From NCBI GenBank assembly GCA_036925085.1, contig JAUPFP010000162.1, positions 62,001 through 126,000 of the forward strand: a stretch of DNA of 64,000 nucleotides, in the 5' to 3' direction. The notes beneath the pieces were generated by a model, which saw nothing but the letters and a program-made list of their open reading frames with translations, was not told where the DNA came from and searched no databases. Shown here in pieces: positions 32,125-42,596 of this stretch. The translations under genes were made by a program, and so were the position numbers. The stretch's first letter is position 1; each line of letters begins with the position of its first letter. The stretch is from Brachycybe producta. Taxonomy: Eukaryota > Arthropoda > Diplopoda > Playtdesmida > Andrognathidae.

Positions 32125-32515
32125 AAAAAATGTTAATTTTTAAAATGCACAGTCGCGGCAATATGTTTATTTTTTCATATTTCAAGTTGTCCAATATTAA
32201 GTTTTCAAAGTGCAATGTGCACCTTAAATATATGCTGATCAAGTGATAGAATGACAAAAGTGCGGTTATATTTTTAAAAACTATTTCAAAATCGCGAATT
32301 TCTAACTTATGTTAAACTCAATTGAGTACGCACTTGTAAGCAACAAAAACATCCATTAAAACGCTCGTAAAAATACCTAAAAAATAATTTAAAAAAAAAA
32401 AATCAGCACGTGAGGCAATGTGCTGGCTTCACTGTGGTTTAATTGTTATTTTTTAAATTACTTTTTGGCATTTTTAAGAGCATTTTAATGGATATTTTTT
32501 TTTGCTTAAATGTCG
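32125..32515. mobile_element. Foldback MITE copy 5, both ends lost
   Basis: It covers the inner part of the left arm (AAAATGTTAATTTTTAAAAT onward, 'gtgcaatgtgcaccttaaat') through the centre (CACGTGAGGCAATGTGCTGG) to 'gagcattttaatggata' at the start of the right arm. The outer arms with GAGGCTAC are missing. Confidence 0.8.
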
Positions 32516-33484
32516 ATATTATTTGAGTAGAGGAGTATATTTTTTAGTGCTTTAGTTCCGATTCATGTTGTTTGGTGCATCTATCTGAAATTGCAAGTTT
32601 CTACCAAATACCGATTCATTTTGAAGTTTTTTTTTTTAATTAAGAAGGTCCTTTTAAAAAATATCATTTTTACAATCAAAAGGTAAATTTCTTCATAATT
32701 TTAAGTAGAAATTTCTAGAGGTCTCTAAAAAAGAGTCTCTAAAAAAGTTATTTCAATTTTTTGTCAAGTGGAAACATTGATTTAAGAAATCTTCAGTGCA
32801 ATTCAACTTTTGGGCGTACTGCAGCAGCTTTGACATACATGTATTTTATGAGTCAGGAACGTAATAATGATCTTGTGGACCTTATAGGCCCTGTATGCTT
32901 CATGGCTCACTTTAAAGTTATATTGGTATAGGTTCCAAATTTTAGAAAAATGCAGACCTGTAAATTCTCTTGTTTTTCTATTTTTGAACCAAGCCCTGAG
33001 TGGTTGAAGTGCGAAGTTTTCTTCTTGATTGTCGACATTAATCTGTTTGCAAACTTTGCGTTACGTTTTTCAAGTGCAATAGTTAAATGTCAGATAAAAA
33101 TGGATACTATTAATAGTTTAACAAGTATGAACTTTTTGAATCAATGGGATGAAACGTAATTTAAATATTTGTTTTATAAATATTTAGCTAACATATCAAT
33201 TTTAATTACACTTTTGATTACACTTTTTTTTTGTCATGACCATTCCAATTGGAATGGTTTAACCCTGACTAAAACAAATGCCCAAAAACTTCAGTTGATA
33301 CTTGAGCAACATGCGAAAATAAAACTATTAAAAATGAAACAAATTTGTAAAGAAGTAAAAAAGTTATTTGAAATTAAAAATGGATGGTTTAAATTGTGAT
33401 CTGCATCTGAAGGAATCAATATTTTGAGCAAAAATGTTTTATAGGATTATGAAGGACAAACGCCGAGTTCGTTGGACGAATAAT
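32516..33484. other. No gene recognised
   Basis: AT-rich. Two adjacent open frames (32950-33159 and 33169-33399) encode Lys/Ile/Phe-rich peptides without motifs. They might be scraps of an unknown coding sequence, but nothing supports that. Confidence 0.4.
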
Positions 33485-35204
33485 TGAAAGATTGGGAACA
33501 GAGTCGTGGCTTGATGACACTGTTGCTAATGGGGAAGTTTTCTCATCTAATTCCACTGTTTATCATCAGGCTAGAATTGGGCACATGGTGTGTGGGGTCT
33601 TTATTGCTGTCTCACCATTCCTTAGCAGTAGCAAGGAAACTTAATTTCATTCAGGGTGTGAGTTAGTTTGTTGCAGCATAACGCAAAACAGTGGGAAAAG
33701 GTATGTTTAATATTCTATCACCCCCCCCCCCCCCCCCCTCGCCAGGATCTTTAATTACTGATATGACAAGTTTCTTTGCATGTTTCGATGCTCTCCATCA
33801 AGCACACCACAATCTAAGTGTGATTTTGGGAGGCGATATAAACTTTCCAAGTATAAATTTGAAACGACGAACAGTCGCAGGGTGAATTGAAGGACCTCTA
33901 GCCTCCTCATTTCTTGAAAGTCAGGAAGTTTATTCTATGGAAGAGGTGATTACTGAGTCCACTAGGGCTAACAGTATTCTTGATGATGCCATAACCAATG
34001 CTCCAGATTTAATAGCTAATGTTAGTGTCTGGGGGAATTAATAATCATCACATTGTAACTTGTGATTTTAAGTTTGAACATAGGAGTGTCTCTAGGGCTA
34101 CGAGACATGTTCTCTTACATAATACATGTAATTAGAATGGGTTTAGGTCTCTATTAGAAAAGTTTCAAGTTTATAAAGATCAGTGTGATCAGCACACTTG
34201 ATGAGAATTACACTTTCATTCGTTGTTAATGAACGGGCTAAAAAAAGTTTGTGAAAACTAAATTTGTTAGGGATGGGACGATGCCATTAGTGTTAAAAGA
34301 AGCACTTTTTAAGCTGTGATTATGGAGCAATAGATACCGAAGCAATCCTAATTCAATCAATACCAAGGGAGTACATGCTGCATGAGCAAATGCAAAAAAA
34401 GTAATGGCTATAGCACATTTATGTTTTAAAACACATAAGCTTGAGGTGAGGAATGGTTAAAAGGTAATCAGAAGTTGTTTTGGAGGTTTATTAAGCATTC
34501 CAGGGGTGGTGGGGATTTCATTCCTGCTTTAGTTGGTGAAAGTGGGGAACTAATATAAAGTCATGAATCTAAAGCAAGGAAATATAGAAGAAAATTAGCC
34601 AGACACTTATGTTTGTTTCCAGAACAGTGGAGGTCATGAGGGATATAGTCATTAATACTGAGGGTATAATTCAGGAAATAATAGCTCTTGAAAAAAATAA
34701 ATGTGGGGTCTAAGATGGTATTTCAGCAATAGTCCTCATCAATCTAGCACAGCAGGTGGGACCATTTCTTCATCTAATCTTTCAACAATCATTAGATCAA
34801 GGTGTTGTCTCAATCATATGGAAACTTGCAAATGTTACACCAATATTTAAAAAAGGGGGAATAGGACATGTTCTTCAAACTATAGGCCGGATATTTTTAC
34901 TTCATTAGTCTGTAAGATGCTTGAGCATATAATATACTCTTGCTCCATAGATTTTCTGAAATCTAATCTGGAAAAACCAGCATGGTTTTCTAAGGGGGTG
35001 TTCTTGTGAGACTCAACTTATACTGTTAGTAGATGATTTGCAGAAAAGTTTGGATAAGAGTCAACAGGTTGACCTGGTTTTTCTCGACTTCTGTAAAGCT
35101 TTTGATGCAGTTTCTCATTTTAAATTAATGTCCAAACTTGCTGGTTATGGTATGGGGCAAGTTTGCAATTGAATTAGGTTATTTCTCAGTGATTGGGTCT
35201 ATAG
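33485..35204 (+). pseudogene. nonLTR-B LINE copy 2: endonuclease to early RT
   Basis: The plus strand gives GTESWLDDTVANGEVF (catalytic Glu, about 33490-33540), then after stops a frame with FFACFDALHQAHHNLSVILG and GGDINFPSI (GDFN-type motif, about 33825-33850). The linker TCDFKFEHRSVSRATRHV follows near 34060, and RT text CETQLILLVDDLQ and VDLVFLDFCKAFDAVSHFKL at about 35000-35125. A polyC run (33720-33739) lies inside the endonuclease. It stops abruptly at about 35204 where a foldback-MITE fragment begins. Confidence 0.85.
33720..33739. repeat. Poly(C) tract
   Basis: About 20 cytosines within the endonuclease frame of the LINE. The run adds six prolines and is probably slippage-prone. Confidence 0.95.
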
Positions 35205-35262
35205 GTCTATGGGCTCAATAGAAAAATTGATGCTAGCATTTTTTGCGGAGATTTTTCGAGCG
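35205..35262. mobile_element. Foldback MITE terminal fragment
   Basis: Matches only the outer right arm (GGTCTATGGGCTCAATAGAA, then 'gatgctagc', then 'ttttgcggagatttttcga'). It replaces the rest of the LINE RT. Confidence 0.75.
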
Positions 35263-36503
35263 AGCTGTATTACTGAAAATGTTATGTGAACAAATTTAGA
35301 TAAAATGATTGCAGCTTGCACGTTTTTAGATGAAGATGTAGTAGAAAAACTTCGTTTAGGTTAATGTACATTACTTCGAAAGGTGAAAAAAAAGTTTGGT
35401 TTATTTCTTTTGGTTAACAACATTAGATGAAGTGTCTTCATACTGAAAAGTATTATTTTCTGTGGAAGACCTATGCAATGCAATTTCTATTGTGGAAAAA
35501 TCTTTGAAATATACCCGTGATCTAAAAAAAATAATCTCGGAGGCATGAACCAAAAGAAAGTAAATGTTTACATAGCCGCCTTAGTAGTCTGTTCTTCAAA
35601 AAACATACTATAGTTGTTGTTTACTTAAAACTGAGAAATCAAGTAATCAAGTGTGTTATAAGGCTAACTTTCTTGCTTCTATAGGAAAATACAATTTTAC
35701 TATTAGTTCACATCAGTACTTTCTAACTGAAGGCAAATGCCAGGTAACCCAATCATGATACACTTCCAATAATGCAGTAAAACTCAGAAAATTTCAATCC
35801 CCCATTGCAATCATTAGCTGCATGAACAAATTGCCCAACATTTTTAAATTTGAACACATTTTGTACAAATGTGTATTACAATCATACAATCCACTGCATT
35901 ATCGAATGCACCTAAACTATAAACAGATCCAACCTATCTCACCTTACTAGTATTTTTAGTTGAAAACAAGTAGTTTCTTCACCCAGATTAGTTGATTTGG
36001 GGATAATATAGACCACGATAACACCATTTAATAATTATCATAGACCAAGAGCCAGCAACATACCGATTTAACCCGAAATATATAGGATTGAAGAATTGAA
36101 AACTTAGTTAGTGGGGTCACTAACCAAAATAATCTTGTATGTCAGCCCACATTGGTCGTGTTAAAAATGGCGTCTTCTCAAAAGTAGGAAAAGTTGTGTA
36201 CAATTAACCCAAAATATAGTTTTGCTTTTTGGCACAAAAAATAAAAAAATATATCTCAATGTAGTAAAAATTGGTGTGGCAGTTCAAAGAGGTCACTAAC
36301 ATGTCACTAGACTGATTCACACTTGAAGAAAATTGCATTCAATTTAACCCAAATTAGGCATATAGTTTTGATTTCTGGCTCAAAAATTAGTTAAGAATGT
36401 CCAAATGAAAAAACAAAACTGGTCTGGTAATCTACACCTGACACCATCATGACTTCAGACCATGGGAAAGTTCAAATTTACATGTCATTCAACTCGTAAT
36501 AAA
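35263..36503. other. No gene seen
   Basis: Anonymous AT-rich sequence with no open frame worth reporting and no match to other repeats of the window. Confidence 0.5.
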
Positions 36504-36507
36504 AGTG

Positions 36508-37339
36508 TGTAACGACCCGACTTGGGCCCGTTGCAACACCCCGGCAAAACTTCCCCGTCTTACCGGATCCTTGACTCCCTTGGGGCCGAGGTCGAAGCGC
36601 GGACTGCCCGCTCTTGTCCGTCCGGTCCCTGGGCAACGCCGGTCGAGAGTCGATCTCCCCGTAGGTCGACGGACGAATGGCCGACGAACACGACGAAGAA
36701 CCCACGGTAGACCCCCGATGGATCCTACCGTGGAACCGACGCGAAGTACCGGCCGATAACGACGGAAACAGGACGGTGATGGTGCCGGCGTATCCCCACC
36801 GGAAACCCCCACCCTCCCCGCGGTAACTTCCCCAGATAATAAGTGACACGGACACAGTGTGTATGAGTGAAAATATAAAGTATAATTTATTCACAGTAAG
36901 AATAAACACTAAAAACACTCACTGTTGTTTAGGCAATATCTGCTGGATGGAATTATCCAGCAGAGAGCCAGCCAAAGATGATAATTTATTCAATAAAGAA
37001 TAAATGATGAATAACAATGCACCTCCTGGCTAATCCAGCCAGGAGCTCAGGTGTAATACACCCACACTCCACCAAGAACAAAGATGAATGGTGGCCATCT
37101 TGGCCACCTGATGAAATTGAAGAGAACCAATTACATGCACACAGCATCAGGGTCTAACACACACTGCCCAGAATATAATGGCCGCCGCCATTATATACCC
37201 CCAGGCTGCTCCACCTGGGGGAGGACAGTGACCCTTGCTGGCCATTTTGTCGTCTGCCTGGCAGCTAATTAGCCAGCCTAGCAGACGACACAGGAGATTT
37301 AGTTCTGCTCCACATAGAGAGCAAAACTGGGTTGTTACA
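36508..37339 (-). mobile_element. Solo LTR, family B, copy 3 (longest)
   Basis: TGTAACGACCCGACTTGGGC...CTGGGTTGTTACA, 832 bp, with target duplication AGTG (36504-36507 and 37340-37343). On the minus strand GGGGGTATATAATGGCGG near 37202-37185 looks like a core promoter, and AATAAA words follow near 37000 and 36890, so transcription reads leftwards. The left 330 bp are very GC-rich, giving long spurious frames on both strands. Palindromes GGTGGCCATCTTGGCCACC (37090-37108) and CAGCAGATATTGCC-type words recur in copy 2. Confidence 0.82.
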
Positions 37340-37509
37340 AGTGTATTGTGTTTGCATTCAGTGGAATATTCTGTATTCATAATGTGTCCAAAGGTAATAC
37401 AAATTTTAATGCTAAATGTTTTATAAGTAGAAATTGCAACTATGCAAATGTTAAGAATGTCCAAATAAAGAAAAATTTGGCTTTGCAGTCAATAGCTGGC
37501 AAGATTATG

Positions 37510-38070
37510 AAACCCTACCACTACTAGGAACGTTTCTGAGCCTATCAGCATGTTTGTGACCCTTTAGAAGTGTTTCTAAACATTTGGGAGTGTTCCTGGT
37601 CCTCTTAAAGTGTTTTTGTGCCTCTAGGATTGTGTCTAATCTCCATCGGTTTTTTTTTACTTTCTAGGAGTGTTTATGAGCCTCCAGGAATGTTTCTGAA
37701 CTTCTGGGAGTGTGTCTAGGCTTCTAGAAGTGTTTATGAGCTTCTAGGCATGTTTCTGTCTTTTAAGGAATGTTTATGAACTTCTAGAAGTGTTTCTGAG
37801 CTTTCGGAGTGCTTTTTAGTCTCATCGACTGATTCTGAGCATCTAGTCGTGTTTATAAACCTATAATAGTGTTTTGGATCCGTTAGGAGTGTTTCTGCAG
37901 CTCCAGGAGTATTTTTGACCTTTTAGGACTGTGTCTGAGCCTCTGGGAGTGTTTGTCTGAGCTGCTGGGAGTGATTCAGAACATATAGAAGTGTTTCTAT
38001 AGTTTAGGAATATTTCTGAGTCTCTCGGAGTGGCCCTAATTTTCTAGGAGTGTTTCTGAGCTCATAGAGG
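37510..38070 (+). repeat. 20-bp minisatellite, forward arm (about 26 units)
   Basis: The unit consensus is close to GTGTTTCTGAGCTTCTAGGA. Starts recur every 20 bases with few length changes, for example GTGTTTATGAGCCTCCAGGA near 37670 and GTGTTTCTGAGCTCATAGAG near 38050. Units diverge 10-40 percent, so the array is old. One unit carries a run of T near 37650. It is followed by the same repeat in opposite orientation. Confidence 0.88.
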
Positions 38071-38084
38071 TTCACAAATAAACG

Positions 38085-38362
38085 TAGATGTTCAGAAACA
38101 TTCCTATATATAGCAGAGAAACACTGCTGGATGCTCAGTATCACTCATAAAGGCTCAGACACATTCCTAGATGCCCAGACACATTTCTAGAAGCCAAGTA
38201 ATGTTCCTAGAAGCTCAGAAACATTCTTACAGGCTAAGAAATACTCCTAGAGGGTGAGAAATATTCCTGGAAGTTACATACATGCCTAGTGCCCCAGAAA
38301 TATGCATAGTGGCTCAGAAACACTCCTAAAGATTTACCAACACTACTAGCTGCTCATAAAGA
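38085..38362 (-). repeat. 20-bp minisatellite, inverted arm (about 13 units)
   Basis: The plus strand now reads GGCTCAGAAACACTCCTAAA, AGCTCAGAAACATTCTTACA and relatives, the reverse complement of the forward unit, with the same 20-bp period. A short unrelated stretch (about 38071-38084, with 'gttcacaaataaacg') separates the arms. The pair could form a long imperfect hairpin. Confidence 0.88.
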
Positions 38363-38439
38363 AGATTGTTCACCATTAAATGAATGAAAACATTCCAAGG
38401 TTGCCTACTATTTTTAATTGGTTAATATTAATATAGTTG

Positions 38440-38520
38440 TGGGGTAACCCATCATAAATAACGTAGGTAATCCATCGTTTATGACGGGACATTCTAGTTT
38501 AACTATTTTATTTAAATACT
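38440..38520 (+). repeat. Family-R repeat fragment
   Basis: GTGGGGTAACCCATCATAAA followed by 'ggtaatccatcgtttatgacggga' and 'cattctagttta' represents only the hairpin end of family R, itself rearranged. No downstream pyrimidine-rich body is present. Confidence 0.65.
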
Positions 38521-38694
38521 GAAGGTCACTCAATGAAGGACGTTTCCTTTTCTCCACTCCCCCACCGCCCTCACATGTGTTTGCTTAAAGGTTTTTGCCC
38601 TTGTTTGTACAGCTTTATATATTATATATAAATTATATATACTGTACAGGGTGGGCCAAAGAAAGTGAGAACATCGCGTAAAAAGTAATATAAA

Positions 38695-39392
38695 TGTGAG
38701 CTTTTGGCATCGACACTATAATTTTACCAACTTGTAGATGGTGTTTTCTGCGACTCGTTTCTTCCTTTAATCATGCGGTGCCCGCACGAGGAAGATCCGA
38801 GTCACAAAAGTAACTGGATGGAGTCGGATTACGATCATTCTCCTGCATGGGGGTGAAATCGATGCAGAAGGATGGTGGCCATCCTGCTCTTTGTCGACGC
38901 TGATATACATCTTCTCCTGAATGTAATTACCGATAGATGTTGTAGCTGCATTAGGATCGTATGTCTTCCTGCCTTATGGTGTCTCCGGCCTCTGCAGAGA
39001 AGTGGTTAGGTACCGAACATAAAGACAACGCAGTTTCTCATTGTAACATTTTTATTCATCTTTGTCAAGAAACATCAAGATTACAAAGATGAACGTTTGA
39101 TATTAAAGGTGCGTCCTCATGCCCATGATGTTGTACGGATAAGAATCTATGTAATACAACAAAGTTGAGCAAAAGACAAGGACCACAAACAAAGAGGAGC
39201 ATGGTCCTTTTATACCTTGGACCTGTGTATACCGACAAGGTGTAACCAGATCCAGGTGACCATGGTCCTAAGTGTATCACTCCGCCACTTCGATGTGCGT
39301 CAGAAGTGAGTCATAGAGGAGGGAGGGACAAGCAGGAGTTGTTTACCCCAGGGCTATAGTTTCGGTGGGAAGGGGAGTTGCTGGGTGTTACA
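38695..39392 (-). mobile_element. Solo LTR, family A, 698 bp, nested in mariner
   Basis: On the minus strand it runs TGTAACACCCAGCAAC... to ...GCTCACA. Flanks are TAAA and TAAT, a 4-bp duplication with one change. The minus strand has GGTATAAAAGGACC near 39223-39210 and AATAAAAATG near 39056 as promoter and polyadenylation signals. It sits 48 bp inside the mariner left end. Confidence 0.85.
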
Positions 39393-39563
39393 TAATTACA
39401 TCAAAATTTGTTTAACTGTATCCATAATAGCTTAAATTGTTTACTCATTTACTTACTTACCTATTTAGGTATATGATGTCTTTATTTCGACAATTTCCGG
39501 GTGCCATCTTTGGTTTTAATATGCCAATTGTTTACATCAGCAGGTTAAATTTTTTTACCAGGA

Positions 39564-39811
39564 ATGACAAAAATTACCACGAAAGACTGTATTCTGATTA
39601 AACATTTGCGAATTGAAAAACAGTGGGGTGCTAGGAGAATGACCAATGAGTTTCCAAACAAAGTCTGGAGCATAGCTAGTGTTAGTCGGGTTATCAATAA
39701 AATTGACAACGACAGTACAACAGAACGTAACCCCAGAAGTGGTAGACCAAAATCTGCCAGAACACAACAGAATATTGAGCAGGTGAGTGGGCTGATCTGC
39801 AGTCAAGATGA
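39564..39811 (+). pseudogene. Mariner transposase, N-terminal helix-turn-helix fragment
   Basis: Starting at the ATG at 39564 the frame gives KDCILIKHLRIEKQWGARRM, then NEFPNKVW, SVSRVINKID and RNPRSGRPKSARTQQNIEQV. These are the paired helix-turn-helix region and the GRPKSART linker motif found in mariner transposases. The D,D34D catalytic part is absent because the family-A LTR interrupts at 39812 and the sequence beyond 40500 carries only the 3' terminus. The frame's last 50-odd codons to 39974 are LTR sequence. Confidence 0.9.
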
Positions 39812-40495
39812 TGTAACACCCAGCAACTCCCATTCCCGCCAAAACCATAGCCTGGGGGGTAAACAACTCCTGCTTGTCCTTCCCTCCTCTTTGACTCACA
39901 CTTCTGACACACATCGAAGTGGTGGAGGGATACACTTAGGACCATGGTCACTTGGACCTGGTTACACCTCGTAGGTGTACACAGGTCCAAGGTATAAAAG
40001 GACCGTGTTTCTCCTTCTCCTTGTCCTTGTCTTTGCTCTTATTGTACTAAGTAGATATTTATCCGTATCACGTCATGGGCATGAGGACACGCGCCTTTGA
40101 TTATCGAATCCATTCTTGTAAACAAGTGTTTCCGTACAAGAATGAATAAAGTGTTATAATGGAAATCTGCGTTGTCTTCATGTTTGGTAACAATTAACTT
40201 CTCTACAGGGGCCGGAGACATCATAAGGAGAAGCTACCTGAAGAAGCTACAACATCTTCTATCGGTAACAACAACAGAAGAAGATGTACATTAGCATCGA
40301 CCGAGAGAAGGATGGCCACCATCCTTCTGCATCGATTTCACCCCCATGTAGGAGGATGATCGTAATCCAACTCTATCCGGCTATTTCTGTGACTGGGATC
40401 TTCTTCGTGCGATCACCGTGCGACGCAGAGAAGCCGAGTCGCAAAACACCATCTATAAGTCGGTAAAATTAGGAGGTCGATGTCAAAAGCTCACA
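39812..40495 (+). mobile_element. Solo LTR, family A, 684 bp, nested in mariner transposase
   Basis: TGTAACACCCAGCAACTCC...AAAGCTCACA, with perfect target duplication ATGA (39808-39811 and 40496-40499). TATA box GGTATAAAAGGACC is at 39991-40004, and a polyadenylation signal AATAAAG at 40144-40150. The 3' part contains the palindrome GGATGGCCACCATCC (40311-40325) and ends CTCACA. It is a good reference copy for the family. Confidence 0.9.
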
Positions 40496-40623
40496 ATGAT
40501 GATCCTCACAGTCACAAAAGTCCGCATAAATACAAACAAAATTACACGAAACAATATAATTAAATTATATTTTTAAATAACTCGTATGCTACAAGATGTT
40601 CTCATTTTTTTTGGCCCACATTG

Positions 40624-41348
40624 TATATAGTACTATAAGTGAATTTTTAAAAACGGGAAGTTGGAAAAACGGTTGAGTGGGAGGTTCCTGTGTTTAACAT
40701 AGCTTGCGGCCTACTTTTTTATATGGTGGAGAAGCGCAATGAAAACAAAAAAGTACATTATAGCCATTGGCTTTTTGATTATACATGGTGTTCTAGGAGC
40801 CACTGATAGAATACAATATGTTATGCTAATATATATTTCTTCTAGAGACTGCAGGACCACACTAAGTTATGAAAGCAAGGAAGCTATGGTGAATGGTCAT
40901 AGGCCCATAGCAATAGGGTACTCGTTATACTATTTTTAACTACCATTCGCATTGTAAAGTAAGTCTCCCATTTCTTTAAAAAGATAAATTAAAATGAGTT
41001 TATTCCCCAGGTTTGAAAATGTTGTCATTACTCATTAGTTAAATATTGTCATAAGGCTAGGTGTAAACTCCCTTGCTAAGCAGCAAAGCAAGCTGCGAAG
41101 CATCAAAAATGACGTCAGAGCTTCAGATTTTTGCTTTCGCCAGAGCATGAAGCTCGGTTTGAAATTGTTTAACTTTTCAACGCTTAGCAACTCAAAGCAC
41201 CAATCAGAAAATGGACACGCAAATGGGGTAAACAAGTCACACCTTTTTTCATCCAGAAGGGGAAGGGTTCTATTGTATGTATGTATGTATGTATGTATAT
41301 GTCGAAGTCGAAGTGCTATTGATAGTTTATTTTTGATTATTGCACATC
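40624..41348. other. No gene recognised
   Basis: A 66-codon frame at 40739-40939 starts with a hydrophobic stretch but has no family match. (TGTA)n occupies 41275-41299. At 41045-41120, GGCTAGGTGTAAACTCCCTT followed by AAGCAGCAAAGCAAGCTGCG looks like a MITE end without partner. Confidence 0.4.
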
Positions 41349-41526
41349 TAGGCTTGTCACCCGTCCTTCTTTGTGGAGGACAGTCCTCCACTCGGAAGAA
41401 ATGTCCTCCCATCCTCCACGAAGGCAAAAATGTCCTCCACACAAAATTGTGTGGGAGACGGAGGTCATTTCTTCCAAATTTGGAGTACTGTCCTCCACAA
41501 AGGAGGACGGTATGTGGCAAGCCCTA
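41349..41526. mobile_element. Short hAT-type MITE
   Basis: The left end TAGGCTTGTCACCCGTCCTT and right end, reverse complemented, TAGGGCTTGCCACATACCGT both continue into TTTGTGGAGGACAGT. The flanks TGCACATC and CGCACACC match at 6 of 8 positions, as expected for a decayed 8-bp hAT duplication. The interior repeats GTCCTCC words. No coding capacity. Confidence 0.72.
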
Positions 41527-42145
41527 CGCACACCACTAAATTTTCAACAAAATAAATTTCATGAAGTTGCCCGCCATCATCACTAAATGCAACAAAGGTC
41601 CATAAGAGTTCTTTGAATCCCTTGTTGTAGTAATATAGTAAATTGCTAATATGCTTTCAACAGAAATACTATTAAACTAGTCCATACACTTGGGAACCCC
41701 CCCCCCCCCCGTATATACAGCAGTTAATACCGACTATTACCGAGTTGTGGTCAATGAAACTTAATTAGTAGAAAGGCATTATGGACTATGTTTTTTATTA
41801 TAATAACGTCGACATGGAATTTTGTTTGTATCTTTGCAGACGACTGATTTCCGAATATTTATGTTGTTTGTCCAAAATGTTTTCCACGATGGCACACACA
41901 AATGACGAAATTTGATCAAGAAAAGGACTTCGGTGGCAATGGTTAAGACAGACTACTTGTTGAGTAAATTCTGCAAACATAAAGTTACGAATTTATATAT
42001 AAAAAATTTGTTTATAAGTGAAATTTGACAGTTACAAAAAAGGTATACGAAAATATTTATCTTTGCTAATTATTTACCACAGTATACGGTATATTTATGG
42101 GGGACAACTATACTTGTTCATTTACAGTTTTAATTCGCGAAATAG
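41527..42145. other. No supported gene
   Basis: Contains poly(C) at 41698-41710. A minus-strand 60-codon frame (41980-41798) has a non-repetitive, protein-like composition (AEFTQQVVCLNHCHRSPFLD), which deserves a database check but has no motif known to me. Confidence 0.35.
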
Positions 42146-42322
42146 TTTGATATTGATGATTCATCTTCTTGGCTGAATCTACATTCTGAAATAAAAAACG
42201 GACCCAATGGGAAAATGTCTTATGGTGAAAGTGTTGTGAGTGTTGTGAAAAATAAAGATGCAACTAACTTACATGCTAAACCAGAAGGTGAAATGGATGC
42301 ATTGCTTTTGGGGCGAACCAAG
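42146..42322 (+). CDS. Candidate exon of an unknown gene
   Basis: Fifty-nine codons are open between a possible acceptor (AAATAG at 42140-42145) and a good donor (AAG|GTAGGA at 42323). The translation includes FDIDDSSSWLNLHSEIKN, GESVVSVVKNKDATN and EGEMDALLLGRTK. Composition is protein-like and not found elsewhere in the window, unlike the surrounding repeats. The other two frames are closed. The acceptor has a weak pyrimidine tract. No neighbouring exon was found, so it could be chance or a relic. Confidence 0.3.
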
Positions 42323-42596
42323 GTAGGACGACTGCAATTTGTATTTGGATAGATTAAACTCGGTTTAAGATCTAGATTGTATAATATATAGAATGTATAA
42401 TATGTTGTAAAACGTCCACCATATATTTGTGATTATATGAACTGTTTTTTTTTTTACAAATGTTAATTACATTTTTTAATTTTACAATATTTCGTCATAA
42501 ATAATTCATTGGCATAGTTTGGGTAAACAAAGGTTGGCTGGGAGTCAGTAGGCCTATATAACATTTTACAATATAGATAAATATAAAAAAAACATG

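Larger units (their letters stand above)
38647..40623 (+). mobile_element. Mariner transposon with two nested LTRs
   Basis: Left end CAGGGTGGGCCAAAGAAAGT and right end (reverse complement) CAATGTGGGCCAAAAAAAAT both run on to GAGAACATC, giving about 29-bp inverted repeats with a TA on each side (38645-38646, 40624-40625). Family-A LTRs occupy 38695-39392 and 39812-40495. Removing them leaves about 595 bp of mariner, enough for the N-terminal transposase only, so the element was already internally deleted or has lost its centre. Confidence 0.88.

Noticed and set aside
36478-36918. 146-codon minus-strand frame with overlapping frames on both strands
   Set aside because: Same explanation: GC-rich half of family-B copy 3. 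The homologous frame is broken in copies 1 and 2.
37510-38362. Regular 20-bp repeats suggestive of a CRISPR array
   Set aside because: Units are contiguous without unique spacers, are highly diverged, and the context is an animal genome. It is a minisatellite.
41698-41710. Poly(C) tract as a regulatory element
   Set aside because: Homopolymer run with no associated motif. Probably slippage.
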